Shown piece after piece: positions 1 through 8,846 of a stretch of 64,000 bases of DNA. A program made the position numbers and the translations under genes. The stretch is from Streptomyces koelreuteriae (lineage in GTDB: Bacteria > Actinomycetota > Actinomycetes > Streptomycetales > Streptomycetaceae), in assembly GCF_018604545.1 (NCBI RefSeq), contig NZ_CP075896.1, positions 1,674,001-1,738,000 on the forward strand, given 5' to 3'. Position 1 is the stretch's first letter, and the number at the start of each line of letters is the position of its first letter. The notes under the pieces are model-generated. The model was not told the DNA's origin. It was given only the letters and a program-made list of their open reading frames with translations, and ran no database searches.

Positions 1-664
1 ATCGGCGGGAGGCGAGCGCACCGGCCAGGGCCAGTGCCCCGGCCGTGACCAGGGCTGCCGCCGCCAGGGGCAGCAGCGGGAGGGAGACGGTGCCCGACCG
101 GGAGCCGGTCACCAGGCCCTGCACCGCCGCCTGTGCCGGGGAGCCGGTGGCCACCAGGGACAGCAGGGCCGCGAGCAGCAGGGCCAGGACGGCACGGCCC
201 CGCGACCGCAGCAACGGCCGGCTCGTGAGCGCCCCGACGGCCGTGCCGAGCAGGGCGCAGGCCAGGGTGGCGAGCAGCCCGGCACCGCAGGCGGGGGCGA
301 GCGGCACCCGGGCTCGGTGGTCCGAGGTGACCGGGTCGCTGAGCAGGGTCACGAGAAGGGTCGTGACGGTACCGAGCGCCGCCGCGCCGGCCAGCGCCAC
401 CAGCAAGCAGGCCACATGGGCCCGGGCGGGCCCGACGGCAGCCGCCGCACAGCCGCGCGCGGCCTCCGGCTCGCCCGTGACGCAGATCCGCGCCAGCCAG
501 GCCGCGACGGGCAGCAGCGCGGCGGCGGCGTAGCCGAGCGAGTCGAGCACCGGCTGGCCGCCCTGGATGCTGATGGCGAGGAAGGCGGCGTACAGCAGGA
601 ACGGCGGCAGCCAGCGCTGCGAGCGCAGCAGCAGGGCGGCGTGGTAGCGCAGGAGGGCGGTCAT
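1..664 (-). CDS. ABC transporter membrane subunit (partial, C-terminus outside window)
   Basis: The reading frame stays open from an ATG at 664 to the window edge, giving about 221 residues of a hydrophobic protein with no stop. It begins MTALLRYHAALLLRS and shows several Leu/Ala/Val-rich membrane stretches, as expected for a permease of an efflux-type ABC transporter. Its ATG overlaps the TGA of the upstream ATPase gene by four bases, so the two are translationally coupled and almost certainly form one transporter. No conserved motif identifies a substrate. The C-terminal end lies beyond position 1. Confidence 0.75.
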   Translation of the reverse strand, partial: MTALLRYHAALLLRSQRWLPPFLLYAAFLAISIQGGQPVLDSLGYAAAALLPVAAWLARICVTGEPEAARGCAAAAVGPARAHVACLLVALAGAAALGTVTTLLVTLLSDPVTSDHRARVPLAPACGAGLLATLACALLGTAVGALTSRPLLRSRGRAVLALLLAALLSLVATGSPAQAAVQGLVTGSRSGTVSLPLLPLAAAALVTAGALALAGALASRR

Positions 665-1527
665 CGGCTGCTCCCGGGGGCGTCCGGCTGCGGAGCCACG
701 CGCACCACGTGCCAGGGCGGGCGGGCCGTGAGCAGGGCGCGGAGCAGAAGGTCGGAGTGCGGGGCGGGGACGGTCAGTCGGTAGCCGCCCGGCTCTGTCT
801 CCTCGGCGGAGGCTGCGGTCCGCCGCACGTCGTCGGGGAGGCGCCCGTCCGGCGGACCCTGCACCTCGACCGTGACACACGGTCCGGACGGGAGCGGCTG
901 CGCCACGTCCCACGGGACGAGCGTCCCCTCGCGCACGGTGTACGTCGCGTCCGGCAGGCCCGCGAGGCGGCGCGGGTCGTGGTCGACGAACACCACGGAG
1001 CCGCCGGCCGCCGTGCGTTCGGCGACCGCCCGTTCCAACTCCGCGCGGGCATCGCTGTCCAGGCCGGTCCACGCCTCGTCCAGCACCAGCAGCTCGGGGT
1101 CCGCCAGCAGGGCCTGCGCGACCGCGACCTTCTGGCTGCTGCCCTTGGACAGCCGGGCCATCGGCGTATCGGCGTACGCGGCGGCCCCGAGGCGCTCCAG
1201 CCACTCGCCGGCGGCTCGGGCGGCCGCCGCACGGGACAGACCGTGCACGGTGCCGAGGTGGGTGAGGTAGCCGACGGCCGTGAAGGGCAGGGCCGGCGGG
1301 AACCGTTCGGGGACGTACGCCGTGCGCGGCCGGCCGGTGATCCGGCCCTCGCTGGGGGCGTCGATGCCCGCGAGCAGGCGCAGGAGCGTGGACTTGCCGG
1401 TGCCGTTGGCCCCTTCGACGCGGACGAGCCGGCCCGGGGCCACCGTCAGGTCGACGCCACGCAGCACCCAGGGGCCGCGCAGGCCGTAGCGGCGGCCCGC
1501 GTTCTCCAGGCACAGGTCGGGTCGCAT
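661..1527 (-). CDS. ABC transporter ATP-binding protein
   Basis: About 288 residues. The P-loop reads GANGTGKST (residues about 36-44), a signature-like LSKGSSQKV precedes Walker B LLVLDEAWTGLD, and the switch His lies in VDHDPRRL, so this is a complete ABC ATPase. The weak signature (LSKGS rather than LSGGQ) is typical of small exporter ATPases. About 90 C-terminal residues after the ATPase core are unassigned. I chose the ATG at 1527 because an AGGA lies about 10 bases upstream; an ATG at 1536 is also possible. It is coupled to the permease gene downstream. The substrate cannot be told from sequence. Confidence 0.85.
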   Translation of the reverse strand: MRPDLCLENAGRRYGLRGPWVLRGVDLTVAPGRLVRVEGANGTGKSTLLRLLAGIDAPSEGRITGRPRTAYVPERFPPALPFTAVGYLTHLGTVHGLSRAAAARAAGEWLERLGAAAYADTPMARLSKGSSQKVAVAQALLADPELLVLDEAWTGLDSDARAELERAVAERTAAGGSVVFVDHDPRRLAGLPDATYTVREGTLVPWDVAQPLPSGPCVTVEVQGPPDGRLPDDVRRTAASAEETEPGGYRLTVPAPHSDLLLRALLTARPPWHVVRVAPQPDAPGSSR

Positions 1528-1570
1528 GGGGCCCATCCTGCACGATCTTGCGGCTGGCACACTGGGCTTT

Positions 1571-2311
1571 GTGAGCGAAGACCCGACGCCCGTGAGCGAC
1601 AGTCCCTTCCGGTCCGAGACCTCGGTGCGCGACACGGCGCCGCAGTTCGTGCTGCCGTTGGTCGTGCGGATCGAGCGGGGGGATCCGCCGGTGCGTACGG
1701 ACGCGCTGGAGACGGCCGCGCGGGCGGTGCTGACGATTCTGGGCGACGAGCGGTCGGCCGGGGACGGTGAGTGGGCGCGGGCCATGCGGGACTGGCAGGA
1801 CGCGCGGATCCGCAAGGTGGTGCGGCGGGCCCGGGGCGCCGAGTGGCGGCGGGCCGAGGCGCTGCCGGGGATCACGGTCACCGGGGAGTCGGCCGAGGTG
1901 CGGGTCTTCCCGCCCGTCCCGCTGGACGGCTGGCCCAAGGACCTGGCCCGGCTTCAGGTCTCCGGCACCGATCTGGACGACCCGGAAGCGCCGGTGGCCG
2001 CGGATCCGGCCGCTCCCGTGCTGTGGGTGAACCCGCACCTCGGCATGACGGCCGGCAAGGCGATGGCGCAGGCCGGTCATGCCGCCCAACTGGCCTGGTG
2101 GGAACTGACCGGCGAGGAGCAGGCAGCCTGGCGCGACGCCGGCTTCCCGCTCGCCGTGCGGACGGCCGCCCCGGCCCGCTGGCCGGAGCTGACGGACAGC
2201 GGGCTGCCGGTGGTCCGGGACGCGGGGTTCACGGAGATCGCCCCCGGGCCGACCTTCGCGGTGGAGGGGGTCGACCGTATCCGCGCCCTCGCGCGTGCGG
2301 GACGGCCCTAG
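1571..2311 (+). CDS. peptidyl-tRNA hydrolase, Pth2 family
   Basis: A protein of about 246 residues from the GTG at 1571. The C-terminal half carries the Pth2 (PTH2/Bit1-like) signature around NPHLGMTAGKAMAQAGHAAQ, where the Lys and the GHA segment correspond to the Pth2 active-site region. The family releases tRNA from peptidyl-tRNA in the cytoplasm. The N-terminal 130 residues are not part of the Pth2 fold and are specific to actinobacterial members. The gene diverges from the ABC ATPase gene; the short gap leaves room for a divergent promoter. No good ribosome binding site marks the start; a second GTG at 1592 is possible. Confidence 0.8.
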   Translation: MSEDPTPVSDSPFRSETSVRDTAPQFVLPLVVRIERGDPPVRTDALETAARAVLTILGDERSAGDGEWARAMRDWQDARIRKVVRRARGAEWRRAEALPGITVTGESAEVRVFPPVPLDGWPKDLARLQVSGTDLDDPEAPVAADPAAPVLWVNPHLGMTAGKAMAQAGHAAQLAWWELTGEEQAAWRDAGFPLAVRTAAPARWPELTDSGLPVVRDAGFTEIAPGPTFAVEGVDRIRALARAGRP

Positions 2312-2320
2312 GGCGGGGCG

Positions 2321-2686
2321 TCAGGTCGTGATGGTGGTGACGGCGTCGACGCCGTAGGTGCGCGCGTAGCCGTTCTCGGTGCCGACGAGGAGGTCGACGA
2401 CCTCGAACCAGCGGTCCCAGAAGGGGGTTTCCCGCAGGGCGTCGACGAGGAGCTGGTAGGCGTGGTGGTCGTCGGCCTCCCAGACCCAGACGTCGGTGAC
2501 GCGCGCGGAGTAGAACTCCGTGTCGTAGAAGCGTGACCGGACGCCCGTGGTCCTGGCCTTGACCACGGGGACGACCTCGGTGGCGAGGGCGTTCACGCGC
2601 TCCCCGGGTGTCATGGCGAGCCATTCGGGTGTGGTCTTGACGAGCATGAAAGCCGTCACGGGCGCGGTGGTTTCCTCGGTGGACAT
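2321..2686 (-). CDS. darcynin family protein
   Basis: 121 residues. The opening [20 protein letters not shown] and the later aromatic stretch [20 protein letters not shown] match the darcynin family, small proteins of unknown biochemical function related in fold to dimeric alpha-beta barrel proteins. The ATG at 2686 follows a clear GAAGGAG. It starts 29 bases after the NmrA-like gene stops and runs the same way, so the two probably form one operon under the divergent LysR regulator. The role is unknown; neighbourhood suggests a redox or small-molecule stress response. Confidence 0.8.
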   Translation of the reverse strand: MSTEETTAPVTAFMLVKTTPEWLAMTPGERVNALATEVVPVVKARTTGVRSRFYDTEFYSARVTDVWVWEADDHHAYQLLVDALRETPFWDRWFEVVDLLVGTENGYARTYGVDAVTTITT

Positions 2687-2715
2687 GGTGGCTCCTTCGG
2701 TGTGGGTGGGTGGGG

Positions 2716-3609
2716 TCAGCTCCGGACCGCGGGATCGAGGGTCTCGGCGCACCACCGCGCGAACGTGGTGGGGGTCGCGGTGTCCGGGGTGCGGACGGCA
2801 CCGGCGTCGAGGCCCTCGTCCTTGGCCCGCTTCATGTCGGCGACGCCCTGGACGAACGCCTCGTCGAGGCCGTGGCCGGCGAGGGTGGCGCGCAGGTCGT
2901 CGAGCGTCTGGCGTGCGTAGCGGACGGGGCGGCCCAACCGCTCGCTCATGACGCGGGCGAGATCGTCCGGCGAGAGATCCTCGGGGCCGAGGACCGGGAC
3001 GCTGTCCGTGCCGGTCCAGGAGCGGTCCAGCAGCAGGCGGGCCGCGACGGCGGCGATGTCGGCGACCGCGACGAGCGGGGCCTTGCGGCCGGCGGCGACG
3101 GTGTCGGTGAAGACGCCCCTCTCGCGGATCGCGTCGGCCTCCTCCAGGAGGTTCTCGAAGAACGACGGGCAGGCGAGGGCCCGGTGGGCGACGCCGGTGC
3201 CCGCGATGAGGTCGTCCATGGCGAGGGAGGCGGTGACCAGTCCGGCGCGGTCGGCGAGCGGGGTGCCGCGGCCGAGCGCGGAGACGCCGACGACATGGCC
3301 GACGCGGTGGGCGGCGAGCGCCTTCGTGGCGGGGAGGGTGAAGCCGGAGTAGGCGTCGTACGGGGTCCGGGAGGAGTCCGGGGGCACGAGCCAGAAGACG
3401 GCGTCCGCGCCTTCGAAGGCCCGGTCGACGACCTCGGCGTCGCCGTGCGAGCCGGTGACCACCTCGACGCGGTCGCGCACGGTGCCGGGGAGCCGGGCGG
3501 GGTCGCGTACGACCACGCGCAGTTCCTCGCCCCGGGCGGGGGCGGAGTCCAGGAGCAGCGGCAGCAGACAGCGGCCGATGTTCCCGGTGGGAGCGGTGAT
3601 GACGATCAT
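2716..3609 (-). CDS. NmrA-like NAD(P)-binding oxidoreductase
   Basis: 297 residues from an ATG preceded by GAGG. It opens with a Rossmann motif, [12 protein letters not shown] (consensus GxxGxxG), followed by an NmrA/QorB-type atypical short-chain dehydrogenase body, including VVVRDPARL at the second beta strand and the segment FFENLL. Such proteins act as NAD(P)H-dependent quinone reductases or redox sensors. It is transcribed away from a LysR regulator, with the darcynin gene downstream; a divergent LysR gene usually controls such a neighbour. The substrate is not predictable. Confidence 0.85.
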   Translation of the reverse strand: MIVITAPTGNIGRCLLPLLLDSAPARGEELRVVVRDPARLPGTVRDRVEVVTGSHGDAEVVDRAFEGADAVFWLVPPDSSRTPYDAYSGFTLPATKALAAHRVGHVVGVSALGRGTPLADRAGLVTASLAMDDLIAGTGVAHRALACPSFFENLLEEADAIRERGVFTDTVAAGRKAPLVAVADIAAVAARLLLDRSWTGTDSVPVLGPEDLSPDDLARVMSERLGRPVRYARQTLDDLRATLAGHGLDEAFVQGVADMKRAKDEGLDAGAVRTPDTATPTTFARWCAETLDPAVRS

Positions 3610-3669
3610 GGAGAACCTCACGGATCGGGTGCCGGATCGGTGGTCCTCATCCTCCGGAGCCCAACACCG

Positions 3670-3717
3670 TTGCCACAATGGGAACTTCAGCAAGGGATCA
3701 TTGCCCGGAATGGAATT
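3670..3717. promoter_or_regulatory. paired LysR-type operator candidates
   Basis: Two similar 17-base elements, TTGCCACAATGGGAACT (3670-3686) and TTGCCCGGAATGGAATT (3701-3717), lie 31 bases apart between the divergent NmrA-like and LysR genes. The first, with the preceding G, is an interrupted dyad GTTGCCA-N3-TGGGAAC (6 of 7 arm positions pair). About three helical turns separate the two, as expected for tetrameric LysR regulators contacting two sites. Function is inferred from position and symmetry. Confidence 0.45.
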
Positions 3718-3723
3718 ACTCTG

Positions 3724-4656
3724 GTGAACAGCCCGGACCCGGTCATCGACGCGAATCTCGCCGTGGCCCTGCACGCCCTGCTCGACGAGCAGAGCGTCAC
3801 CCGCGCCGCCGCGCGCCTGCACACCTCCCCCGCGGCCATGAGCCGCGCCCTCGCCCGGCTCCGCCGTCTCCTCCATGACCCCCTGCTGGTGCGGGCGGGG
3901 CAGACCATGGTCCCCACCCCCCGTGCCCAGGCGCTGCGTGAGGAGGCCGCCGCGGTGGTGCACCGCCTCGGGGCACTGCTCGGCCCCGGCGCCGAGGCCG
4001 ACCCCGCCACCCTGCGCGGCACCTTCACCCTCCAGGCCTCCGACCTGCTCGCCGCGGCGCTGGGCCCCGGGCTGCTGCGCCTGGCCCGGGAGGAGGCGCC
4101 GGGTGTCTCGTTGCGGCTGCGCGCCGAGGAGCTGGAGGCCGGGCCGGCCCTCCGCGACGGCCGGATCGACCTGGAGGTCGGATCGATCGACCACGTCGAC
4201 CCGGAGACCCGGGTCGAGGAGCTGGTCACGCTGCGGATGGTGGCGGCGGTCCGGCCCGGTCACCCCCTCACCCGGGAAACCCTGACCCCGGACCGGCTCG
4301 CCGCCGCCGAGCATGTCGTGGTCAGCCGCCGCGGCCGGTTCACCGGGCCCCTCGACAGCGCCCTGGCCGAGCGGAACCTCCGCCGACGGGTCAGCGCCGT
4401 CCTCCCCAGCCACCTGGCCGCACTGCACCTCGCCGCCCGCGGCGACGTCGTCTGCCTCGTCCCCGCCGCCCTGCCCGGCGACCCGCCGTCACCCGTGACC
4501 GAGGCCGCCGGCACCCTCGGTCTCGACCTGCTCGACATCCCCCTGCCGCTGCCGCCCCTGGTCATCGGCATCGCCTGGCATCCCCGCCACGCCGCCGACG
4601 GAGCGCACCGCTGGCTCCGGGACGCGGTCCGCCGGACCCTGCGCCCAAGTCCCTGA
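3724..4656 (+). CDS. LysR family transcriptional regulator
   Basis: About 310 residues. The winged helix-turn-helix lies near residues 8-65 (LDEQSVTRAAARLHTSPAAM), followed by an effector-binding periplasmic-protein-like domain to the end. The GTG at 3724 is preferred because it begins directly before the conserved N-terminal helix; a GGAA lies about 13 bases upstream. Length fits the LysR family. It is divergent from the NmrA/darcynin operon and probably regulates both that operon and itself through the repeats at 3670-3717. The co-inducer is unknown. Confidence 0.9.
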   Translation: MNSPDPVIDANLAVALHALLDEQSVTRAAARLHTSPAAMSRALARLRRLLHDPLLVRAGQTMVPTPRAQALREEAAAVVHRLGALLGPGAEADPATLRGTFTLQASDLLAAALGPGLLRLAREEAPGVSLRLRAEELEAGPALRDGRIDLEVGSIDHVDPETRVEELVTLRMVAAVRPGHPLTRETLTPDRLAAAEHVVVSRRGRFTGPLDSALAERNLRRRVSAVLPSHLAALHLAARGDVVCLVPAALPGDPPSPVTEAAGTLGLDLLDIPLPLPPLVIGIAWHPRHAADGAHRWLRDAVRRTLRPSP

Positions 4657-4756
4657 CAAAGGCGCGGGCGTCCACCCGTTCGGCGCAGCCGCGGGCGCGC
4701 CGGTCGCGGGCGGGTGCTCCAGTGGGGTTACCAGACACCCGACCCAGGAGGCAGCC

Positions 4757-5209
4757 ATGACCAGTGCCGCGCCCCCTCCCCCCGCTCCGCCCGCCCCCGA
4801 CCGGACGCCCGGCGACTCCGGCAGCAGTGGCGACGCCTGGGCTGCCGGGGGTCTCACGCTCGGTGGCACCCTGATGGTCGTCTACGGCCTCTTCGCGGTG
4901 TTCCAGGGCATCGCGGCGATCGCGAACGACGAGGTGTACACGAGCTTCGGCGAGTACGTCTTCGCGTTCGACCTGACCGCGTGGGGCTGGATCCACCTCG
5001 TCGTCGGGGTGCTCGTGGTGCTGGCCGGGTTCGGCCTGTTCACCGGCGCCACCTGGGCGCGGGTCGTCGGCGCGGGCGTGGTCGGGCTGGCGCTGATCGC
5101 GAACTTCATCTGGCTGCCGTACCAGCCGTTCTGGTCGATCATCATGATCGTGACCGGCCTGTTCGTGCTGTGGTCGGTCTTCAACTACCGCGCCTCCCCA
5201 CCGGCGTAG
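4757..5209 (+). CDS. small four-helix membrane protein (DUF7144-like)
   Basis: 150 residues, from an ATG preceded by CAGGAGG. A Pro/Ala-rich cytoplasmic N-terminus of about 30 residues leads into four hydrophobic segments (roughly residues 33-55, 70-95, 98-118, 122-145). The conserved GxxM-VYGLFAVFQG and GWIHLVVG segments match a family of unknown function common in Streptomyces. No catalytic motif is visible. Confidence 0.8.
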   Translation: MTSAAPPPPAPPAPDRTPGDSGSSGDAWAAGGLTLGGTLMVVYGLFAVFQGIAAIANDEVYTSFGEYVFAFDLTAWGWIHLVVGVLVVLAGFGLFTGATWARVVGAGVVGLALIANFIWLPYQPFWSIIMIVTGLFVLWSVFNYRASPPA

Positions 5210-5222
5210 CCGCCGCCCGGGG

Positions 5223-5801
5223 TCAGGACGTCGGCGGCGGACGCCGGTCGCGCTGGGCGACGACCGTGTGCAGATGGCGCGTCAGCGCGGTGGCCGCCGC
5301 CGTGAGGAAGACGAACGTGTACAGGATCTGGACGACGGCCACCATGCGGGCCTCCTGCCCGCTCGGGGTGATGTCGCCGTAGCCGACGGTCGCGAGCGTG
5401 ACGACGGTGAAGTACAGCGCGTCGACCCGGGTGCGCAGGCCGGTGAACTGGCCCGGCTGCTGGGCGAGTGCGTAGTAGCCGGACGAGAAGACCAGTACGG
5501 CCAGGCACATCAGCAGGGAGATGACGAGGCCCGACCGGGTGTGCGGCTTCTCCAGCACGATGTCGCGCACCTGGCGCAGCAGCAGCGCGGCCACCAGTCC
5601 GAGGCACAGGACGAACAGCGGCCAGCCCAGCCAGGGGCGTTCCGCGCTGAGCCCCTCCAGGGGCAGCAGGAAGTAGGCGGTGCCCCCGGCCAGGACCAGG
5701 ACTCCCGCACCGGCCCACAGCCAGCGGGCCACGGCCGGATGCCCCGGGTCCCGTCTCCGCTTTCGCGCGGGGTGGTGCGGCTGCTCGCTGCCGTCGCGCA
5801 T
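5223..5801 (-). CDS. two-TM-type potassium channel
   Basis: 192 residues. The pore-loop filter TVVTLATVGYGDITPSG (about residues 128-144) is the K+ selectivity signature, flanked by two transmembrane helices, with two further hydrophobic segments at the N-terminus (residues about 25-50 and 55-75). There is no C-terminal RCK/TrkA domain, so gating by a cytosolic ligand domain is not indicated. It is convergent with the small membrane protein gene, 13 bases away. Confidence 0.9.
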   Translation of the reverse strand: MRDGSEQPHHPARKRRRDPGHPAVARWLWAGAGVLVLAGGTAYFLLPLEGLSAERPWLGWPLFVLCLGLVAALLLRQVRDIVLEKPHTRSGLVISLLMCLAVLVFSSGYYALAQQPGQFTGLRTRVDALYFTVVTLATVGYGDITPSGQEARMVAVVQILYTFVFLTAAATALTRHLHTVVAQRDRRPPPTS

Positions 5802-5963
5802 AGGTCCGGTCTACGACGCATCGGGGGGTGGCGCTAGCCCGGTGCCTCCGTCGGTGAACCTCAAATGTTCCTCTGAAGGCATCCGGGGCAGGGTTCGGGG
5901 CCGGGCGGCTGGGCCATACCCCCCTCACGTTCGAGGTACGGGCCGTGCGGAGGAGGGGGACGA

Positions 5964-7364
5964 ATGGAGCGACTGGGGACGGGCATCGGGTGGCGGCCGG
6001 AGATCGCGGACGCCGTGGAGCGCATGCCGGGGATCGACTGGGTCGAGGCCGTGGCCGAGAACGTCTGCCCCGGGCATCTGCCAAAGGCGCTGGAGCGGCT
6101 GCGCGAGCGCGGCGTCACCGTGGTGCCGCACGGCGTCTCGCTCGGCCTCGGGGGCGCGGACCGGCCCGACGAAGGGCGGCTGGCCGCGCTGGCCGAGCGG
6201 GTGGAGGCGCTCGGCTCGCCGCTGGTCACCGAGCACATCGCGTTCGTACGGGCGGGCGGCGCGCTGACGGCGTCCCCGCGCCTGGAGGCGGGCCATCTGC
6301 TGCCCGTGCCCCGGACCCGGGACGCCCTCGACGTCCTCTGCGAGAACGTCCGTATCGCGCAGGAGTCGCTGCCGGTGCCGCTGGCCGTCGAGAACATCGC
6401 CGCGCTGATCTCCTGGCCGGGCGAGGAGATGACGGAGGGCCAGTTCCTGTACGAGCTGGCCGACCGCACCGGTGTCCGGCTCCTCATCGACGTGGCCAAC
6501 CTGCACACCAACCACGTCAACCGCGGCGAGGACCCGGCCAAGGCCCTCTCCGAGCTGCCCCTGGAGGCCATCGCCTACGTCCATGTCGCGGGCGGCTTCG
6601 AACGCGACGGCGTCTGGCACGACAGCCACGCCCACCCCGTCCCCCGCCCGGTCCTCGACATCCTCACCGACCTCGCCTCCCGCGTCTCCCCTCCGGGCGT
6701 CCTCCTGGAACGCGACGAGAACTTCCCGGAACCGGCGGAACTGGAGCGCGAGCTGGGCTCGATCCGACGGGCACTGGAGACGGGCGCGGTCGAACGCGTG
6801 AAGACGCAGCTCCTGGAGGAGGGCAGCGCGGCCGCGCGGCGCGCGAAGGAAGGGGCAGGTCACGACGGTGGGCTGCTCACCGATGCCGGACGGACCACAG
6901 AGACCGGGGCGGTCGGGGCGACACGGGGCGCCTTCGACCTGCCCCACCCCGGGGCCCGGGAGCGGGTGGGGCTCGCGCAGGCCGCGTTGTTGTCGGCGCT
7001 GGTCGCGGGGACGCCCGTGCCCGAGGGGTTCGACCGGGTGCGGGTCGCTGTACAGGCGCGGGCGCTCGCCGCGAAGCGGGCGGATGTCGTGGGGAAGGTC
7101 GCGCCCGAGCTGCCGGTGATCCTCGGGGAGGACTACCGCACCGCCTTCCTCGGCTACGCCCAGACCCACCCGATGACCGACGGCTACCGACGCGACGCCC
7201 TCACCTTCGCCGAGCACCTGCTGTCCTCAGGTCGCCCCGGGGACGCGCAGGCGCGGCGGGAACTACGGGAGTGGTGGCTGGAGCGGTCGGGACCGAGTCC
7301 GCGCTCCCGCCGCCCCGGCCACCGACTCGCTCGCGCCACACGCAGGGTCCTGCTGCGGCGTTGA
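5964..7364 (+). CDS. DUF692 (MNIO) multinuclear iron enzyme with C-terminal extension
   Basis: 466 residues, ATG preceded by a strong GAGGAGGGGG. Residues 1-275 form the DUF692/MbnB/TglH TIM-barrel with likely metal ligands in [55 protein letters not shown] and ERDENFPE. The family uses two or three irons to modify cysteine or other residues in ribosomal peptides. The last 190 residues form a second domain typical of the Streptomyces SCO6045-like group, containing [21 protein letters not shown], which resembles the partner proteins that deliver substrate. No precursor peptide is evident next to it; a TIGR04222 gene lies about 6 kb away. Confidence 0.88.
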   Translation: MERLGTGIGWRPEIADAVERMPGIDWVEAVAENVCPGHLPKALERLRERGVTVVPHGVSLGLGGADRPDEGRLAALAERVEALGSPLVTEHIAFVRAGGALTASPRLEAGHLLPVPRTRDALDVLCENVRIAQESLPVPLAVENIAALISWPGEEMTEGQFLYELADRTGVRLLIDVANLHTNHVNRGEDPAKALSELPLEAIAYVHVAGGFERDGVWHDSHAHPVPRPVLDILTDLASRVSPPGVLLERDENFPEPAELERELGSIRRALETGAVERVKTQLLEEGSAAARRAKEGAGHDGGLLTDAGRTTETGAVGATRGAFDLPHPGARERVGLAQAALLSALVAGTPVPEGFDRVRVAVQARALAAKRADVVGKVAPELPVILGEDYRTAFLGYAQTHPMTDGYRRDALTFAEHLLSSGRPGDAQARRELREWWLERSGPSPRSRRPGHRLARATRRVLLRR

Positions 7365-7376
7365 GGGCCCCGGCCC

Positions 7377-8846
7377 CTAGAGCTGCTTCTCCGGTACCGC
7401 GTCGCCCGCCAGGGCGTCGCCCCGGCCGTAGTGGTGCGTCGTGAACATGTAGATCAGGCCCGACCCCACCACCACACCGCCGCAGATCAGGACGATCCAG
7501 TTCTCCCACCACGACTTCTCCGGGGAGCGGGCCCAGCAGATGTTGATGATGGCGAGGATGCCGTAGACCAGCGCCGCGATGTTCACGGTCAGGCCCCAGC
7601 GGCCCAGGGTGAACTCCCCCGCCGGACGCCAGCCCTTGAGGCGGGCGCGCAGCGCGGCCAGGACCACCATCTGGAACGAACCGTAGATGCCGAGGATCGC
7701 GAACGAGACGATGTTGGTGAGGGCGTCCTCGGACAGCAGTGAGGCGAAGGCGATGAGCAGGGGCACCGCCGCGGACACGAACAGCGCCCAGCTCGGCACC
7801 GCACGGGAGTGGACGAACCGCCGCAGCAGCTTGTGCCCGACGATCATCTCGTCCCGGGCGTAGGAGTAGATGAGCCGCCCGGCCGCCGCCTGGAGGCTGA
7901 TCGTGCAGGACAGGAAGGAGATCAGCACCACGGCCATCACCAGCCGCGCCCCGGTCTCGCCCATCGCGTCGTACAGCACGGTCACCACCGGGTCGGCCTG
8001 CTCGCCCGAGATGATCGCGTTGAAGTCGGTGACCGACAGCAGCAGCGACATACAGGTGAACGTGGCCGCCGCGCCGCCGATGTAGATGGTGCGCCGCATC
8101 GCCCGGGGGATGACCCGGCCCGGGTGGGCGACCTCCTCGGCGGTGTCGCCGCACGCCTCGAAGCCGTAGTACTGGTAGAGGCCGATGATGGCGGCCGCCA
8201 GGAACGCCGGCAGATAGGAGCCGTCGCCCTCGGTGCCGTAGGTGTCGAAGATGATGCCGATGTTGTGGTGACGGTGGGTGGCCAGCAGGTAGATGCCGAC
8301 GACGAGGGCGCCGATGAGCTCACCGGCGAAACCGATGATGGCCGCCGCCGAGAGCCACTTGGTGCCGCAGTAGTTGATGAGGATGGCGACGACGATGAGC
8401 ACGGCGGTGCACAGCACGGTGGTGTGCACGGTGGCGTCGAAGCCGAAGAGGATGGCGATGTAGGGGCCTGCGCCGTACGCGACGGAGGTGATGGTCACCA
8501 GCAGCGCCCACATGTACACCCAGCCGGTCATCCACGCCCAGCGCTTGCCCCACAGCCGCCGGGCCCAGGGGTAGACGCCGCCCGCGATCGGGTACTGGGC
8601 GACGATCTCGCCGAAGATCAGCGCGACGAGGAACTGGCCGCAGCCGGCCAGCACGAACGCCCAGATCATCGGCGGTCCGCCGTCGACGATCGCGATGCCG
8701 AAGAGGGTGTAGGTGCTCACCACCGGGGAGAGGTAGGTGAAGCCGAGGGCGAAGTTGGCCCAGGGGCCCATGTCCTTGCGGAACTCCGAGCCGGGCTCCC
8801 CTCCCGGGGTGCCCGCGGCCGGTGCGGGAGGCGGTGCGGTGGTCAC
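7377..8846 (-). CDS. APC superfamily amino acid/amine permease
   Basis: About 489 residues with 12 hydrophobic segments. The N-terminal segment GPWANFALGFTYLSPVVS is typical of the first helix of APC transporters, and YYGFEACGDTAEEVAHP matches the conserved helix 6-7 region. The GTG at 8846 overlaps the stop of the GMC oxidoreductase gene by four bases (GTGA), so the permease is translationally coupled to it. Together with the dehydrogenases upstream it probably imports the alcohol/amine substrate (choline or ethanolamine-like); the exact substrate is inference. Confidence 0.85.
   Translation of the reverse strand: MTTAPPPAPAAGTPGGEPGSEFRKDMGPWANFALGFTYLSPVVSTYTLFGIAIVDGGPPMIWAFVLAGCGQFLVALIFGEIVAQYPIAGGVYPWARRLWGKRWAWMTGWVYMWALLVTITSVAYGAGPYIAILFGFDATVHTTVLCTAVLIVVAILINYCGTKWLSAAAIIGFAGELIGALVVGIYLLATHRHHNIGIIFDTYGTEGDGSYLPAFLAAAIIGLYQYYGFEACGDTAEEVAHPGRVIPRAMRRTIYIGGAAATFTCMSLLLSVTDFNAIISGEQADPVVTVLYDAMGETGARLVMAVVLISFLSCTISLQAAAGRLIYSYARDEMIVGHKLLRRFVHSRAVPSWALFVSAAVPLLIAFASLLSEDALTNIVSFAILGIYGSFQMVVLAALRARLKGWRPAGEFTLGRWGLTVNIAALVYGILAIINICWARSPEKSWWENWIVLICGGVVVGSGLIYMFTTHHYGRGDALAGDAVPEKQL

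Noticed and set aside
2710..4656. Apparent 648-residue fusion protein ending in the LysR regulator
   Set aside because: The first 338 residues are read antisense to the NmrA-like gene; the LysR gene has its own GTG start and conserved N-terminus.
5802..5963. RiPP precursor peptide beside the DUF692 enzyme
   Set aside because: No short frame with a ribosome binding site and Cys-rich core was found in the upstream gap.
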